Origin: JAFGXT01 sp963677165
GTDB lineage: Bacteria; Verrucomicrobiota; Lentisphaeria; Victivallales; SZUA-371
NCBI GenBank assembly: GCA_963677165.2
Contig: CAXXSX010000002.1
Coordinates: forward strand, 1,550,001 to 1,614,000
Direction of reading: 5' to 3'
Length of the DNA: 64,000 nt
A program made the translations under genes and the position numbers. This document shows, in pieces, positions 34,201 to 42,910 of this stretch; position 1 is the stretch's first letter; each line of letters starts with the position of its first letter. Under the pieces are notes generated by a model. That model was given only the letters and a program-made list of their open reading frames with translations, did no database searches and was not told the DNA's origin.

Positions 34201-34587
34201 CTATTTGGTAGAACCGAATATTTCAGTGATCCTGGAGATTAATTGATCGGGAGTGAATGGCTTTGAAATGAGTCCGGCACAGCCTTTACTTTGAAGTTCA
34301 TCTGAAATTTCATTGTCTGGATATCCGCTAATGCCGAGAATTTTCAGGTTTCTGCCGGATTCATTGATTTTATCAATCAATTCCAAACCGGACATCTGCG
34401 GCATGTAAATATCGGTGATAATTAAATCAATATTCTGTCCTTTCTGGTACATATCGTCAATTATTTCACAGGCTTGAATACCGCTTTCTGCAGTTGTTAC
34501 CGTATGTCCCTCCATGGACAATACCAGTTCCATACTTTGGATCATCCGTTTCTCATCGTCAACCAATATGATATGATAACCGGTCAT
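34201..34587 (-). CDS. Single-domain response regulator (receiver only)
   Basis: The 128-residue protein is a stand-alone CheY-like receiver. The acidic pair is in ILVDDEKRM, the phospho-acceptor aspartate in LIITDIYMPQMSG, the Thr/Ser region in KILGISGYPD and the conserved lysine in GLISKPFTPDQL. It has no DNA-binding or enzyme domain, so it probably acts by protein contact or relays phosphate. No sensor histidine kinase lies nearby, but a receiver-kinase fusion is encoded at 38329. The 303-bp space to the next gene (34588-34890) shows nothing recognisable. Confidence 0.9.
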   Translation of the reverse strand: MTGYHIILVDDEKRMIQSMELVLSMEGHTVTTAESGIQACEIIDDMYQKGQNIDLIITDIYMPQMSGLELIDKINESGRNLKILGISGYPDNEISDELQSKGCAGLISKPFTPDQLISRITEIFGSTK

Positions 34588-34890
34588 GAAAAAAATCCTG
34601 TTTGTTAATAATACCTCTTTAGCGAAAGATCATAATGGTCCGGTAAACAAAATCTTTCCGGAATTACCCATTAAAGACAAAAGATACCCCTTAGCTATAC
34701 ATTATAATGATTATTGCATGTTATGCAACTGTCTGCAATAGAAAAAACTTAATATTTGTGCTGGTTTTCAGGTGGTTTACAATAAAACAGGAAACACAAA
34801 CAAATGTTTTGCATTTTTTTGCGTGATTTTATGCCGTATAAACTGCCACTGTGCGGAGTGATTAGTAGTTGTAGCCGAGATCTCTGCTTT

Positions 34891-36795
34891 TTATGCTTCT
34901 TCCTGAACTGATTCCGACATTACCCAATAGTTTCTTGCTTGTTCTGCTTTTGCCATTTGCCTGGTGTACATATCATAGTAACGTCCTTTACGGCTGAGCA
35001 GTTCGTTCTGGGTCCCCTGTTCTACGACCTTGCCGTCGGCGATTACAATGATATTATCTGCGTCCATAATGGTCGAAAGTCGATGGGCGATCACTAGAGA
35101 AGTACGGGACGCGAATATCTTCTTCAACGCATCCTGAATCAGGCTTTCACTTTCACTGTCGAGGTTACTGGTGGCTTCATCAAGAATCAGTAGTTTGGGA
35201 TCAGCAACCAGTGCGCGTGCCAGTGCGATACGTTGCTTTTGTCCGCCGGAAAGTCTTACTCCGCGTTCACCGATAATCGAGTCGTAGCCATGTTTTAGTT
35301 CGGTAATGAATTCGTGACAGTGTGCTGCTTTTGCTGCTTGCTCAATGTCGTCACTTGTCGCGTCAGGGTGTCCGAACCGGATATTGTCGCTGATGGTGCC
35401 GTCGAACAGGAAAACTTCCTGCAGAACCAGACTCATCAGCTTACGATAACCGCGAATTTTGAGGTCCTTGATGTCCTGCCCGTCAAGCGTAAGACTACCA
35501 TCGGTTACATCGTAGAAACGTAGTACCAGGTTAGTCAGCGTGGTTTTTCCGCCGCCGCTTGGGCCAACCAGTGCGGTCATTTTTCCTTTCGGGATCGACA
35601 GTGTTACATTCTCCAGTGCGCGGGTTCCGTCAGGATAATCAAAAGTAACATCGTTCAGCTTTATTCCCTCTTTAATATCAACAGCCTGGATTGCATCATC
35701 GGTTTCAACAATATCCGGGGTTTCATCAAGCAGGTCGAACGCGCGTTCGGTACAGGCCACCGAAGTTTGAAGTGTCGACATGGAATCAACGATCATAAAC
35801 ATCGGGCGTCCCATCCAGTCCACAAATGTAAGGAACACGACAACTTCTCCGATGGTCATGTTTCCGGCGATCACACTATAGCCGCCGAACAGCCAGACGG
35901 AAATTTCCCAAAGGTGGAATACCATCCAGAAAACCCGGTGAACTGTGGCATGAACCATAAATGCGTAAAGATTTTTTCTCCACAAAGTATTAATGCTGAT
36001 ACCGAAACCGCGTTTAACGGTAGCTTCACGGCCAAAGCTGCGAACTACTTGAATTCCTCCGAAAATTTCGCTGAGTTCTGCCGAAACCGCTGAATTTTCC
36101 TCACGAACTTCACGCTCAAACGGGCGCATATAATTGAAAATTACATATGCCAGCGCAAACATCAGAATGGCACATGCCAGGCATACACTGGTAACTAGAA
36201 CACTCAAAGTAAGCATGGAAACCAATGCGATCAAAAACATGACAACCGCATTGAACGATCGGATTACGCCAGTACGAAGCAGTTGTGAGATATTTTCAGT
36301 ATCCTGCTGTATACGGGATATGATTCCGCCGACTTTCAGCTCCTGAATCCTGATCAGGGGCAACACCTGTAAATGGCGCATCAACCTTCGTTTGATCGTA
36401 ACGGTAATATTACCGCTGATTACATTGATAATATATTCGGATATCCATGAAATCGTGACCCTGAATACAGCGGCAAACAATAATATGCCGCAGGCGGTAA
36501 TCAGAAGCTTGAGCTCTTTTTGCGGCAGAATCTTGTCTATCATGATCTTTCCGGCCCACGGGAACGCGGCTTCAACTCCAATACTAACGATACTTAGAAC
36601 CAGAGCCATAATGATTCTAATTCGTACTTCACGGAATTCCACCATAAAGCGCTTGAGATAGTACCAAGCTGATTTTGACGGTGGCGGAGGGTCGCCGGAA
36701 CGATCGTTTTTCAGTCGTTTTCGAATTCGCGCAAAGGGGCCTTTTTCACGAATATAATCACGATAAGCTTTTTTGCTTCGGCTTTTTTTATACAT
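34891..36795 (-). CDS. ABC exporter, fused membrane and ATPase domains (MsbA-like)
   Basis: This is a half-transporter that should dimerise in the inner membrane and export a lipid, peptide or other amphipathic compound. Six membrane helices occupy about residues 60-340 (IIMALVLSIVSIGVEAAFPW onward; MTIGEVVVFLTFVDWMGRP), and the ATPase follows with Walker A GPSGGGKTTL, Q-loop VLQEVFLFDG, signature VRLSGGQKQRIALARAL, Walker B LLILDEATSNLD and the H-loop VIAHRLST. I placed the start at the ATG at 36795, with AGAGGA about ten bases upstream. Alternatives at 36825 (ATG) and 36873 (GTG) lack a ribosome-binding site. A possible regulatory leader lies upstream. Substrate unknown. Confidence 0.9.
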   Translation of the reverse strand: MYKKSRSKKAYRDYIREKGPFARIRKRLKNDRSGDPPPPSKSAWYYLKRFMVEFREVRIRIIMALVLSIVSIGVEAAFPWAGKIMIDKILPQKELKLLITACGILLFAAVFRVTISWISEYIINVISGNITVTIKRRLMRHLQVLPLIRIQELKVGGIISRIQQDTENISQLLRTGVIRSFNAVVMFLIALVSMLTLSVLVTSVCLACAILMFALAYVIFNYMRPFEREVREENSAVSAELSEIFGGIQVVRSFGREATVKRGFGISINTLWRKNLYAFMVHATVHRVFWMVFHLWEISVWLFGGYSVIAGNMTIGEVVVFLTFVDWMGRPMFMIVDSMSTLQTSVACTERAFDLLDETPDIVETDDAIQAVDIKEGIKLNDVTFDYPDGTRALENVTLSIPKGKMTALVGPSGGGKTTLTNLVLRFYDVTDGSLTLDGQDIKDLKIRGYRKLMSLVLQEVFLFDGTISDNIRFGHPDATSDDIEQAAKAAHCHEFITELKHGYDSIIGERGVRLSGGQKQRIALARALVADPKLLILDEATSNLDSESESLIQDALKKIFASRTSLVIAHRLSTIMDADNIIVIADGKVVEQGTQNELLSRKGRYYDMYTRQMAKAEQARNYWVMSESVQEEA

Positions 36796-36873
36796 ATTCT
36801 GCTGATCCTCTAATAAACTGTCCATAATCGATTTTGTGAGATTCAACCGTTTTGTGAGGTCAGCGTTTACCAC

Positions 36874-37089
36874 AGAACAATTCTACAGGCCGAAACATTA
36901 CTTTGGCACTGAGTACGTGTTATAAAAAATTACAGTAGACGGACCCAAACTACAAAAATCCCCAGAAGGGGTCTTGTTATTTTCCTGTCCTTGCTCTCTC
37001 GGGTGATCCAACTGTCGCTGAAGCGAATTAGATCATATAAACGGTGCGAATATTCCTCTCACAAAATTCCGCATAAAAGTTAAATTATA
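36874..37089 (-). promoter_or_regulatory. Possible promoter and structured leader of the ABC exporter gene
   Basis: On the minus strand a TATAAT -10 match sits at 37089-37084, and the transcript would run about 200 bases to the ABC gene. It contains CCCC-TTCT-GGGG followed by ATTTTTG (36971-36954), a short terminator-like hairpin, and also GACCC...GGGTC, which could form a competing stem. Several GGA motifs precede it. This could be an attenuated leader or a small RNA; I recognise no known riboswitch. The rest of the gap to 37440 is AT-rich without genes. Confidence 0.3.
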
Positions 37090-37440
37090 CGCAAAAAACA
37101 AAAAAGAAACCTGAATTCGATAAAAAGTTAATATTTCAAGCATTTTAAAGTAAAATATGATTTTCAGAGAATCCCATTGGGCTGATTGCAGAATATTTTT
37201 TGTAATTAACTTCTTTTCTCATTTATAATTCCCGTTTCTTTCATTTTTGAATGTTTTTTCATCGAAAATGATAATAATGAAACAGTTAAAACGAATTGGA
37301 CAAATAGTATTTATAAATTTGGTGATTTTTCCTCAAATTAGAGTGCGAATACCATTGGAAAAACCATAAAAACAAAGTAAACTATAAGATATTTTTTTAG
37401 CCAACAAGTATTTCTGGAATTTGTTAAGAGGAGAGAATTA

Positions 37441-38070
37441 ATGAATGACATTGGCGGAACTATTTTATTTCAGGGTGATTCCATCACCGACTGCGGGCGC
37501 AGCCGGGATTGTGAAGCCCCTAATTGCGGTCTTGGACCTGGCTATGTTAATTTTATTGCCGGAAACCTGTTGAACCGCATTTCCGACGGGTCTTTAAATA
37601 TTTATAACCGCGGTATTGGTGGTAATCGTATCGTCGATCTTTACGCAAGATGGAAAATCGACGCACTTAACCTCAAGCCGGATATGATTAGTATCCTGAT
37701 CGGGGTAAATGACACATGGCATGAGAAAGGCAGTAACAATGGTGTGGAACCTGAACGTTACGCTCAGATATACCGTATGCTGTTGGACTGGACCAAGGAT
37801 GTATTGCCTAAAGTGAAACTGATATTGTGTCAGCCTTTTGTACTGGAAACCGGAGCGGTTTCTTCTGACTGGCTGCCGGAAATTGCCCAGCGTGGTGAAA
37901 TCGTCCGGAAGCTGGCTGAAGAGTACGAAGCCGTATTTGTTCCATTTCAGGATGTATTTGATTCCGCGGTAAAAAAAGCTCCGGCAAGCTACTGGCTTGG
38001 AGACGGAGTTCATCCCACGGTAGCCGGACACAAGTTGATGTCTGATGCCTGGTTTGAAGCAGTTCTTTAA
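37441..38070 (+). CDS. SGNH/GDSL-type hydrolase (esterase-like)
   Basis: The 209-residue protein has the SGNH blocks: GDSITDCGR (catalytic Ser), GIGGNRIVDLYAR (Gly), ISILIGVNDTW (Asn) and WLGDGVHPTVAGH (Asp and His). Members remove acetyl or other acyl groups from glycans or lipids. No signal peptide, so it probably acts on imported compounds. GAGGAGA lies before the ATG. It stands alone between the ABC exporter and the receiver-kinase gene. An inverted repeat follows it at 38154-38188. Confidence 0.88.
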   Translation: MNDIGGTILFQGDSITDCGRSRDCEAPNCGLGPGYVNFIAGNLLNRISDGSLNIYNRGIGGNRIVDLYARWKIDALNLKPDMISILIGVNDTWHEKGSNNGVEPERYAQIYRMLLDWTKDVLPKVKLILCQPFVLETGAVSSDWLPEIAQRGEIVRKLAEEYEAVFVPFQDVFDSAVKKAPASYWLGDGVHPTVAGHKLMSDAWFEAVL

Positions 38071-38153
38071 TAATATGAAGTAAATTCTACTGCAGAAATT
38101 GCCATGCTGATGTCGGAAAGTCATATATTGATTTTCGTATGGTATTAGAGGTA

Positions 38154-38188
38154 TTAAAACATCTGTATTGTCAATACGGATGTTTTAA
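38154..38188. terminator. Long inverted repeat after the SGNH hydrolase gene
   Basis: TTAAAACATC (38154-38163) and GATGTTTTAA (38179-38188) enclose GTATTG/CAATAC, making a stem of about 16 bp with one mismatch. No strong T-run follows, but the arm itself ends TTTTAA. It is a plausible terminator for the gene ending at 38070. Confidence 0.4.
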
Positions 38189-38328
38189 ACATTTCTATCA
38201 AATCTGCAGGTGGGAAAGATAACAAACTTATAACATAAATTATATTGCTTATTTGGTCGATATAGAGTATAATCAGTATGCTTGTACGACTTTGAATAAG
38301 TTATTGAATAACATTGGATTGGTCATTT

Positions 38329-39663
38329 ATGGCTGATAAAAAACAGGAAAAATCACAGAATAGTGAATATAAGATACTGGTCATCGATGATGACCCCATG
38401 ATACTTGAACTGGTTTCGGAAATTCTGAAACCACAAGGATATCAACTGGATTTGTGCGAAAGCAGCGGAGATGCCTTGGAAAGGCTCATTGATTATAAAT
38501 ACAATCTGATGCTGATCGACTCGAAACTGCCCGGTATCACCGGTCCGGAATTGCTGAAATACTCCAAGGAACATCATCCCACGATTGAAGTAGTGATTAT
38601 TACGGGAAATCCGGAATTGGAAGAAGCGGTATCCACCGTAAAAACCGGAGCGTTTGATTACTTATCCAAGCCATTTACCGTACAAAAGCTGCTGGAAACC
38701 GTCCAGAAGGCTCTTGTCCATCAACAGGAAGTCATTCACTGTACCATGGGTGAAGGCGTTCGCGGACTTAATTTCGAAGCGATTACCAAAAGCTTTCCGG
38801 ATTACAAAATTATTCGTACCCTTGGTGCCGGTTCAACCGGAGTTGTTCTCCTGGTGGAAAGGGAACATAAACAATATGCCTTGAAAATTCTGCGTCCAAG
38901 TTCAGATTGGGACAGCAATCCGGAAAGTGTAAACCGGTTCCTGCGCGAAGAAAAAATTCTCGGGCGGATTACACACAACAACGTGATAAGAATCCATGAA
39001 TCGGATATTTCCAAGGAAGGCAAACTTCCTTACATTCTGATGGAATACGCGGAAGGCAAGGAGCTTACTTACTACATCAAGGAAAAGAAGCTTAACCTTG
39101 AGCAGAAGATTTATATTATTTCACAAATCGCTTCCGCTCTGGTTGCCGTGCATAAATTTGGAATTCTCCATCGTGACGTAAAGCCAGGCAATGTTATTAT
39201 TCTGGATGGTTATAAAGCCAAATTGTTTGACTTCGGAATTGCCGCGGTCAGGGATTCTTCCACGTCATCCGAGCATGAGATTATCGGCTCACCTGCCTAT
39301 ATGGCGCCGGAAGTGTTCAATCCGGACCAGCCGGTAGATAATCGGTCGGATATTTTTTCGTTGGGAATTCTTTCCTATGAACTGATTACGGGTATTAAAC
39401 CTTTCCAGGGACAAACGATTGACGCGATGATCGATGCCATCAGAACGCTCAAGCCGGTAGAACCTTGTAAACTGGTACCGGAATTGCCGGATTTCGTCCA
39501 GGATGTGCTTGGCGGAATGCTGCAGAAGAATCCGGCGGATCGATATGCCAGTGCCTCAGAAGTGCTGAATCATATTAACTCACTCGGCAAAAGCGTTCAG
39601 ACTCCAAGTTTCTGGAATCAGGTCAAAAACATGATCAAAACCTCCGGCAAAGTCTGGTCATAA
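38329..39663 (+). CDS. Response-regulator receiver fused to a Ser/Thr protein kinase
   Basis: The 444-residue soluble protein has an N-terminal CheY-like receiver (about residues 10-130: VIDDDPM, phospho-acceptor in LMLIDSKLPGITG, VVIITGNPE, YLSKPFTVQ) and a eukaryotic-like kinase domain (about 165-425). The kinase has the glycine loop LGAGSTGVVLL, lysine in YALKIL, HRD loop ILHRDVKPGNVII, DFG in KLFDFGIA and APE in GSPAYMAPEVF, all intact. So phosphorylation at the receiver probably gates kinase activity, linking two-component and Ser/Thr signalling. I chose the ATG at 38329; a TTG five codons upstream is less likely. No membrane segment is present. Partners unknown; the receiver at 34201 is a candidate. 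Confidence 0.92.
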   Translation: MADKKQEKSQNSEYKILVIDDDPMILELVSEILKPQGYQLDLCESSGDALERLIDYKYNLMLIDSKLPGITGPELLKYSKEHHPTIEVVIITGNPELEEAVSTVKTGAFDYLSKPFTVQKLLETVQKALVHQQEVIHCTMGEGVRGLNFEAITKSFPDYKIIRTLGAGSTGVVLLVEREHKQYALKILRPSSDWDSNPESVNRFLREEKILGRITHNNVIRIHESDISKEGKLPYILMEYAEGKELTYYIKEKKLNLEQKIYIISQIASALVAVHKFGILHRDVKPGNVIILDGYKAKLFDFGIAAVRDSSTSSEHEIIGSPAYMAPEVFNPDQPVDNRSDIFSLGILSYELITGIKPFQGQTIDAMIDAIRTLKPVEPCKLVPELPDFVQDVLGGMLQKNPADRYASASEVLNHINSLGKSVQTPSFWNQVKNMIKTSGKVWS

Positions 39664-39722
39664 TTTCAACTCGAATCGCATAAAAAATTGATATTTATAT
39701 AATTGACTATTGCTTTTTGTTT

Positions 39723-39754
39723 AACAAAGTTTATAATTATGTCAAACAAAGTTT
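39723..39754. promoter_or_regulatory. Direct repeats around the promoter of the FadR-type regulator
   Basis: AACAAAGTTT occurs at 39723-39732 and 39745-39754, 22 bp apart, overlapping a TATAAT -10 match (39732-39737) with a TTGCTT-like -35 region 16 bp upstream. TTTGTTT and AAACAAA also form an inverted pair. Position suggests autorepression by the regulator at 39782. Confidence 0.45.
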
Positions 39755-39781
39755 TTGAATCAATTATAAATCGGTATCATC

Positions 39782-40429
39782 ATGTTGAAGTTAGAGTTAT
39801 TACATAACATTGAAAAATATATCCTGGACAATAACCTGCAAGAAGGCGACCGCCTGCCTGGAGAGGTTGAACTTTCAACCCAGTTCGGAGTCTCACGCGG
39901 AACCATGCGTGAAGTAATCGGATACCTGGTTCTGAAAGGAATTCTGGAACGCCGTCCCAGCAGTGGAACCGTACTGCGGGTTCCCGATTTTAATGATATC
40001 GCCAGTGATCTGGCATTTCAGTTGAAACTGCTGAATTGCGGACGCGAAGAAATGAAAGCGAGTCGTGAGATTCTGGAGCTAAGTATCATTCCCAGTGTAA
40101 TACGTTTTGCCACGTCTGCGCATGTTGATCAACTAACGCAAATCAACAATGCCATGATGAAGTTGGAACATGACACTGTCAAGGCCGATGAACTGGACCT
40201 GGAATTTCACATGGCCCTGTTCGATATCACCGGCATCCGTCTTATGAAACTGTTTGCCCAGATCATTACCGTACAGTTTAAAGGAAAACTGCGTCCGCCG
40301 TTTCGTGATGCCGCTGCGGTTCGGCGCTCCGGAGAGGAGCACAAACTCATCATCAAAGCCATTTCTGAACGCAATACCACTGAAATGACTGGACTGGTTC
40401 TGGAACATATTAAGCCGCTTCCCGTTTGA
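39782..40429 (+). CDS. GntR-family regulator, FadR subfamily (FCD domain)
   Basis: The 215-residue protein has a winged helix (about residues 8-70; LPGEVELSTQFGVSRGTMRE, then GILERRPSSGTVLRV) and a helical FCD ligand domain. Putative metal-binding residues are in DELDLEFHMAL, EEHKLIIKAI and VLEHIKP. FCD regulators often bind sugar acids or other carboxylates. It lies 73 bp before two sialidase-fold genes and an aldolase and is almost certainly their regulator, so the effector may be a sugar acid processed by that operon. Confidence 0.9.
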   Translation: MLKLELLHNIEKYILDNNLQEGDRLPGEVELSTQFGVSRGTMREVIGYLVLKGILERRPSSGTVLRVPDFNDIASDLAFQLKLLNCGREEMKASREILELSIIPSVIRFATSAHVDQLTQINNAMMKLEHDTVKADELDLEFHMALFDITGIRLMKLFAQIITVQFKGKLRPPFRDAAAVRRSGEEHKLIIKAISERNTTEMTGLVLEHIKPLPV

Positions 40430-40502
40430 TCTTTTTAATAAGAAGTTAGTTTTATCCCCAATTAAGATAAAAATACAAACAAACAGAATAAGGAAAATTT
40501 AA

Positions 40503-41753
40503 ATGAACCTGCCGGCAACATTCGAAAATCGCTTTTCAGACATGTCACAAGATGACATTAAGCGTTTTGAGAAAGATGTACTGAGAAAAATTGCTGACCT
40601 GGCTTTGATTCCTCCCGAGATTAATACAAATCCTCTACCGGATTTTGATTATGATCAACTTGATTACGGCATGACTCCCGCGATAACCCGTACCCCGAAG
40701 GGACGGCTTTGGAATATCTGGTTCGGCGGCGAGGACGGCCCTGCCGCGTTTCTTCTGGCTAATATCAGTGATGACAATGGTGAAACATGGTCAAAACCAT
40801 GCTTGGCAGTCAACACGCAGGATTCATCCCGCATACCAATGCAACGTAGTATTGTAATGGGACATATCTGGTGCGATCCGATTGGACGCCTCCACCTGTT
40901 CTTCAGCCAGTCAATGATGCATTTTGACGGTCGAGCCTCTACCTGGGAAGCTGTCTGTGACAACCCGGATGATGATAATCCGGTCTGGTCAAAACCACGT
41001 CAAATCTGGCACGGTGGCGTTCACAATAAACCAATTGTAAGTAGTAAAGCTGAATGGTTGCTGCCTCTGGATCTGGAAATCAATGGCTATGGAATATTCA
41101 ATGGAGTGTTTCCTGACTTGGATGAGGTTCGCGGAATGCATGTTTTCGCTTCAAGGGATAATGGCGAAACCTGGCAGCCGCGTGGCATGGCCGTACCACA
41201 TGACAAATCAATTCACCACTATGCTGAACACATGATCACTGAACGTTCCGACGGCTCATTATGGATGTTGCTTCGAACCGATTGTGGACTGATGGAATCA
41301 TTTTCTAATGATGACGGTAAAACCTGGAGTGAACCGCAATTCACCCAAAATATAAAACAACCGGTATCAAGATTTTTCGTTTGCCGTTTAGCCTCGGGGC
41401 GCATATTGATGGTAAAACACGGCAACACAATTGATTCTTTTGAACAGGAATCGGAGAACGATGCGATCTGGGCAATGGGCCGCAGTCGGTTAAAAGCATT
41501 TTTATCCGATGATGACGGAAAGACATGGCATGGAGGACTTATGCTGGACGAACGCGTGGGCGTATCGTATCCCGATGGATTTCAGGCTCCGGATGGAACT
41601 ATTTATATCGTATATGACCGGAACCGCGCTACCGCCGGAGAAATCCTGCTGGCACGCTTTACTGAACAGGACATCCTTGACGGTAAATTGACAAGTACCG
41701 GCTCCAAGTTAAAACATTTAGTTTGTAAACCTCAAAAGAATAAAATTCAGTAA
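40503..41753 (+). CDS. Cytoplasmic sialidase-fold (Asp-box propeller) protein 1
   Basis: The 416-residue protein has repeated Asp boxes: SDDNGETWSKP, SRDNGETWQPRG, SNDDGKTWSEP and SDDDGKTWHGG, marking a six-bladed sialidase-type propeller. The end (YPDGFQAPDGTIYIVYDRNR) is typical of these families. There is no signal peptide. It is therefore a cytoplasmic hydrolase or lyase, perhaps on an imported sialic or uronic acid derivative, rather than a secreted sialidase. I cannot confirm the arginine triad. It is the first enzyme gene of the operon, followed six bases later by the second sialidase-like gene. Confidence 0.82.
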   Translation: MNLPATFENRFSDMSQDDIKRFEKDVLRKIADLALIPPEINTNPLPDFDYDQLDYGMTPAITRTPKGRLWNIWFGGEDGPAAFLLANISDDNGETWSKPCLAVNTQDSSRIPMQRSIVMGHIWCDPIGRLHLFFSQSMMHFDGRASTWEAVCDNPDDDNPVWSKPRQIWHGGVHNKPIVSSKAEWLLPLDLEINGYGIFNGVFPDLDEVRGMHVFASRDNGETWQPRGMAVPHDKSIHHYAEHMITERSDGSLWMLLRTDCGLMESFSNDDGKTWSEPQFTQNIKQPVSRFFVCRLASGRILMVKHGNTIDSFEQESENDAIWAMGRSRLKAFLSDDDGKTWHGGLMLDERVGVSYPDGFQAPDGTIYIVYDRNRATAGEILLARFTEQDILDGKLTSTGSKLKHLVCKPQKNKIQ

Positions 41754-41768
41754 CCTAAGGTGATAAAA

Positions 41769-42818
41769 ATGGAAAGAATTATTAAAAGTGTATCTGGCGA
41801 TCTTAAAATCAGCGAACCGGAAATGTATGTGGACAATGAAGCTCGCGGACGCAGCGGGCACATGAGCCACGCCATGACCGAATACCAGCCGGGCAAGGTT
41901 CTGGACTTTAATTCCAACTGTTCTTCAAAACGCTTGGGCGGTCATGCCGCTTACGGCTGGATTGAATACCGCCGTTCCCTTGACAGCGGCAGAACCTGGG
42001 GAGATGTCTACGAACTGCCGTATGCCAAACAGGCATTTCTGGATGGTAAATTCACGGTTTCAATAGAAAAAGCGGTAACCTGCCCCGATGGAACGGTCGT
42101 TATTTTCGGAGTTAGAAACGATCCGCTTACCGAGGTCTGCTGCGAACCGTGGGACACTCCGGTTTATCTCAGCAGTCCCGATGCCGGAGAAACCTGGACC
42201 GATGCGCAAGAACTGAGTCCGTTCAAAGGACGAGTCTACGATGCGGTTTGTCATGAAGGAGTGATTTATGCGTATGAGTTCTGCAACACGAACTTTCTCG
42301 GATCCCTGCCGGAAAACGTGTACCGTCTGTATAAAAGCGAAGATTCCTGCAAGACATTCACCGAAGTCAGTATCGTGGATATAGAAACCGAAGGACGCGG
42401 ATATGGAGCAATACAATTCCGACCTGACGGCAGCCTGCTAGCCTATGCTTATAACAGCCAGGATGAGTGCCATATGGATACTTCCGTCAGTTATGATCTG
42501 GGGAAAACCTGGAAAAAACTCCCGGCCGGTTATGTTGCCAAAGGCATTCGCAACCCGCAGATTGCACTGCTGGAAGATACCTATATCCTGCATGGACGTG
42601 GTGCCGATTTCAAAGGATTTGTTTTTTATACCTCAAAAGACGGAGTTAACTGGGATGATGGCTATATGTTAGAATCAGAAAAATCGATGTGTTACTATTC
42701 CAACAACCTTGTGCTGGAAGGTGACAATGGCAAAAAACGACTGCTGGTTCAATATTCTGACGTCTATAAAGAGGCTTGTGTGAATGTCATGCATCTCTGG
42801 CTTGAATTTGCCGATTGA
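41769..42818 (+). CDS. Cytoplasmic sialidase-fold protein 2
   Basis: The 349-residue protein is a second propeller with Asp-box-like motifs (SLDSGRTWGDV, SPDAGETWTDA, SYDLGKTWKKL, SKDGVNWDDG). It shares its fold but little sequence with the preceding protein. I chose the ATG at 41769, preceded by AAGGTGAT; an in-frame GTG at 41760 overlaps that ribosome-binding site. It has no signal peptide. A strong terminator follows it at 42830, before the aldolase gene. It probably works on the same substrate as its neighbour. Confidence 0.8.
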   Translation: MERIIKSVSGDLKISEPEMYVDNEARGRSGHMSHAMTEYQPGKVLDFNSNCSSKRLGGHAAYGWIEYRRSLDSGRTWGDVYELPYAKQAFLDGKFTVSIEKAVTCPDGTVVIFGVRNDPLTEVCCEPWDTPVYLSSPDAGETWTDAQELSPFKGRVYDAVCHEGVIYAYEFCNTNFLGSLPENVYRLYKSEDSCKTFTEVSIVDIETEGRGYGAIQFRPDGSLLAYAYNSQDECHMDTSVSYDLGKTWKKLPAGYVAKGIRNPQIALLEDTYILHGRGADFKGFVFYTSKDGVNWDDGYMLESEKSMCYYSNNLVLEGDNGKKRLLVQYSDVYKEACVNVMHLWLEFAD

Positions 42819-42829
42819 TAAAAACCAAT

Positions 42830-42872
42830 AATTTATCTGCTGTTAATTACGGCAGCAGATAAATTTTTTATT
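42830..42872 (+). terminator. Strong intrinsic terminator between sialidase-fold and aldolase genes
   Basis: AATTTATCTGCTG (42830-42842) pairs perfectly with CAGCAGATAAATT (42853-42865), followed by TTTTTATTT. It would end most transcripts after the second propeller gene, leaving lower read-through to the aldolase. Confidence 0.8.
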
Positions 42873-42910
42873 TGAATTAAAATAATTGTAAGACGTAAAA
42901 GGAACTGAAT

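Noticed and set aside
36953..37080. A known structured RNA (SRP RNA, 6S, RNase P or tmRNA) in the gap before the ABC gene
   Set aside because: None of the conserved sequence signatures of these RNAs could be recognised.
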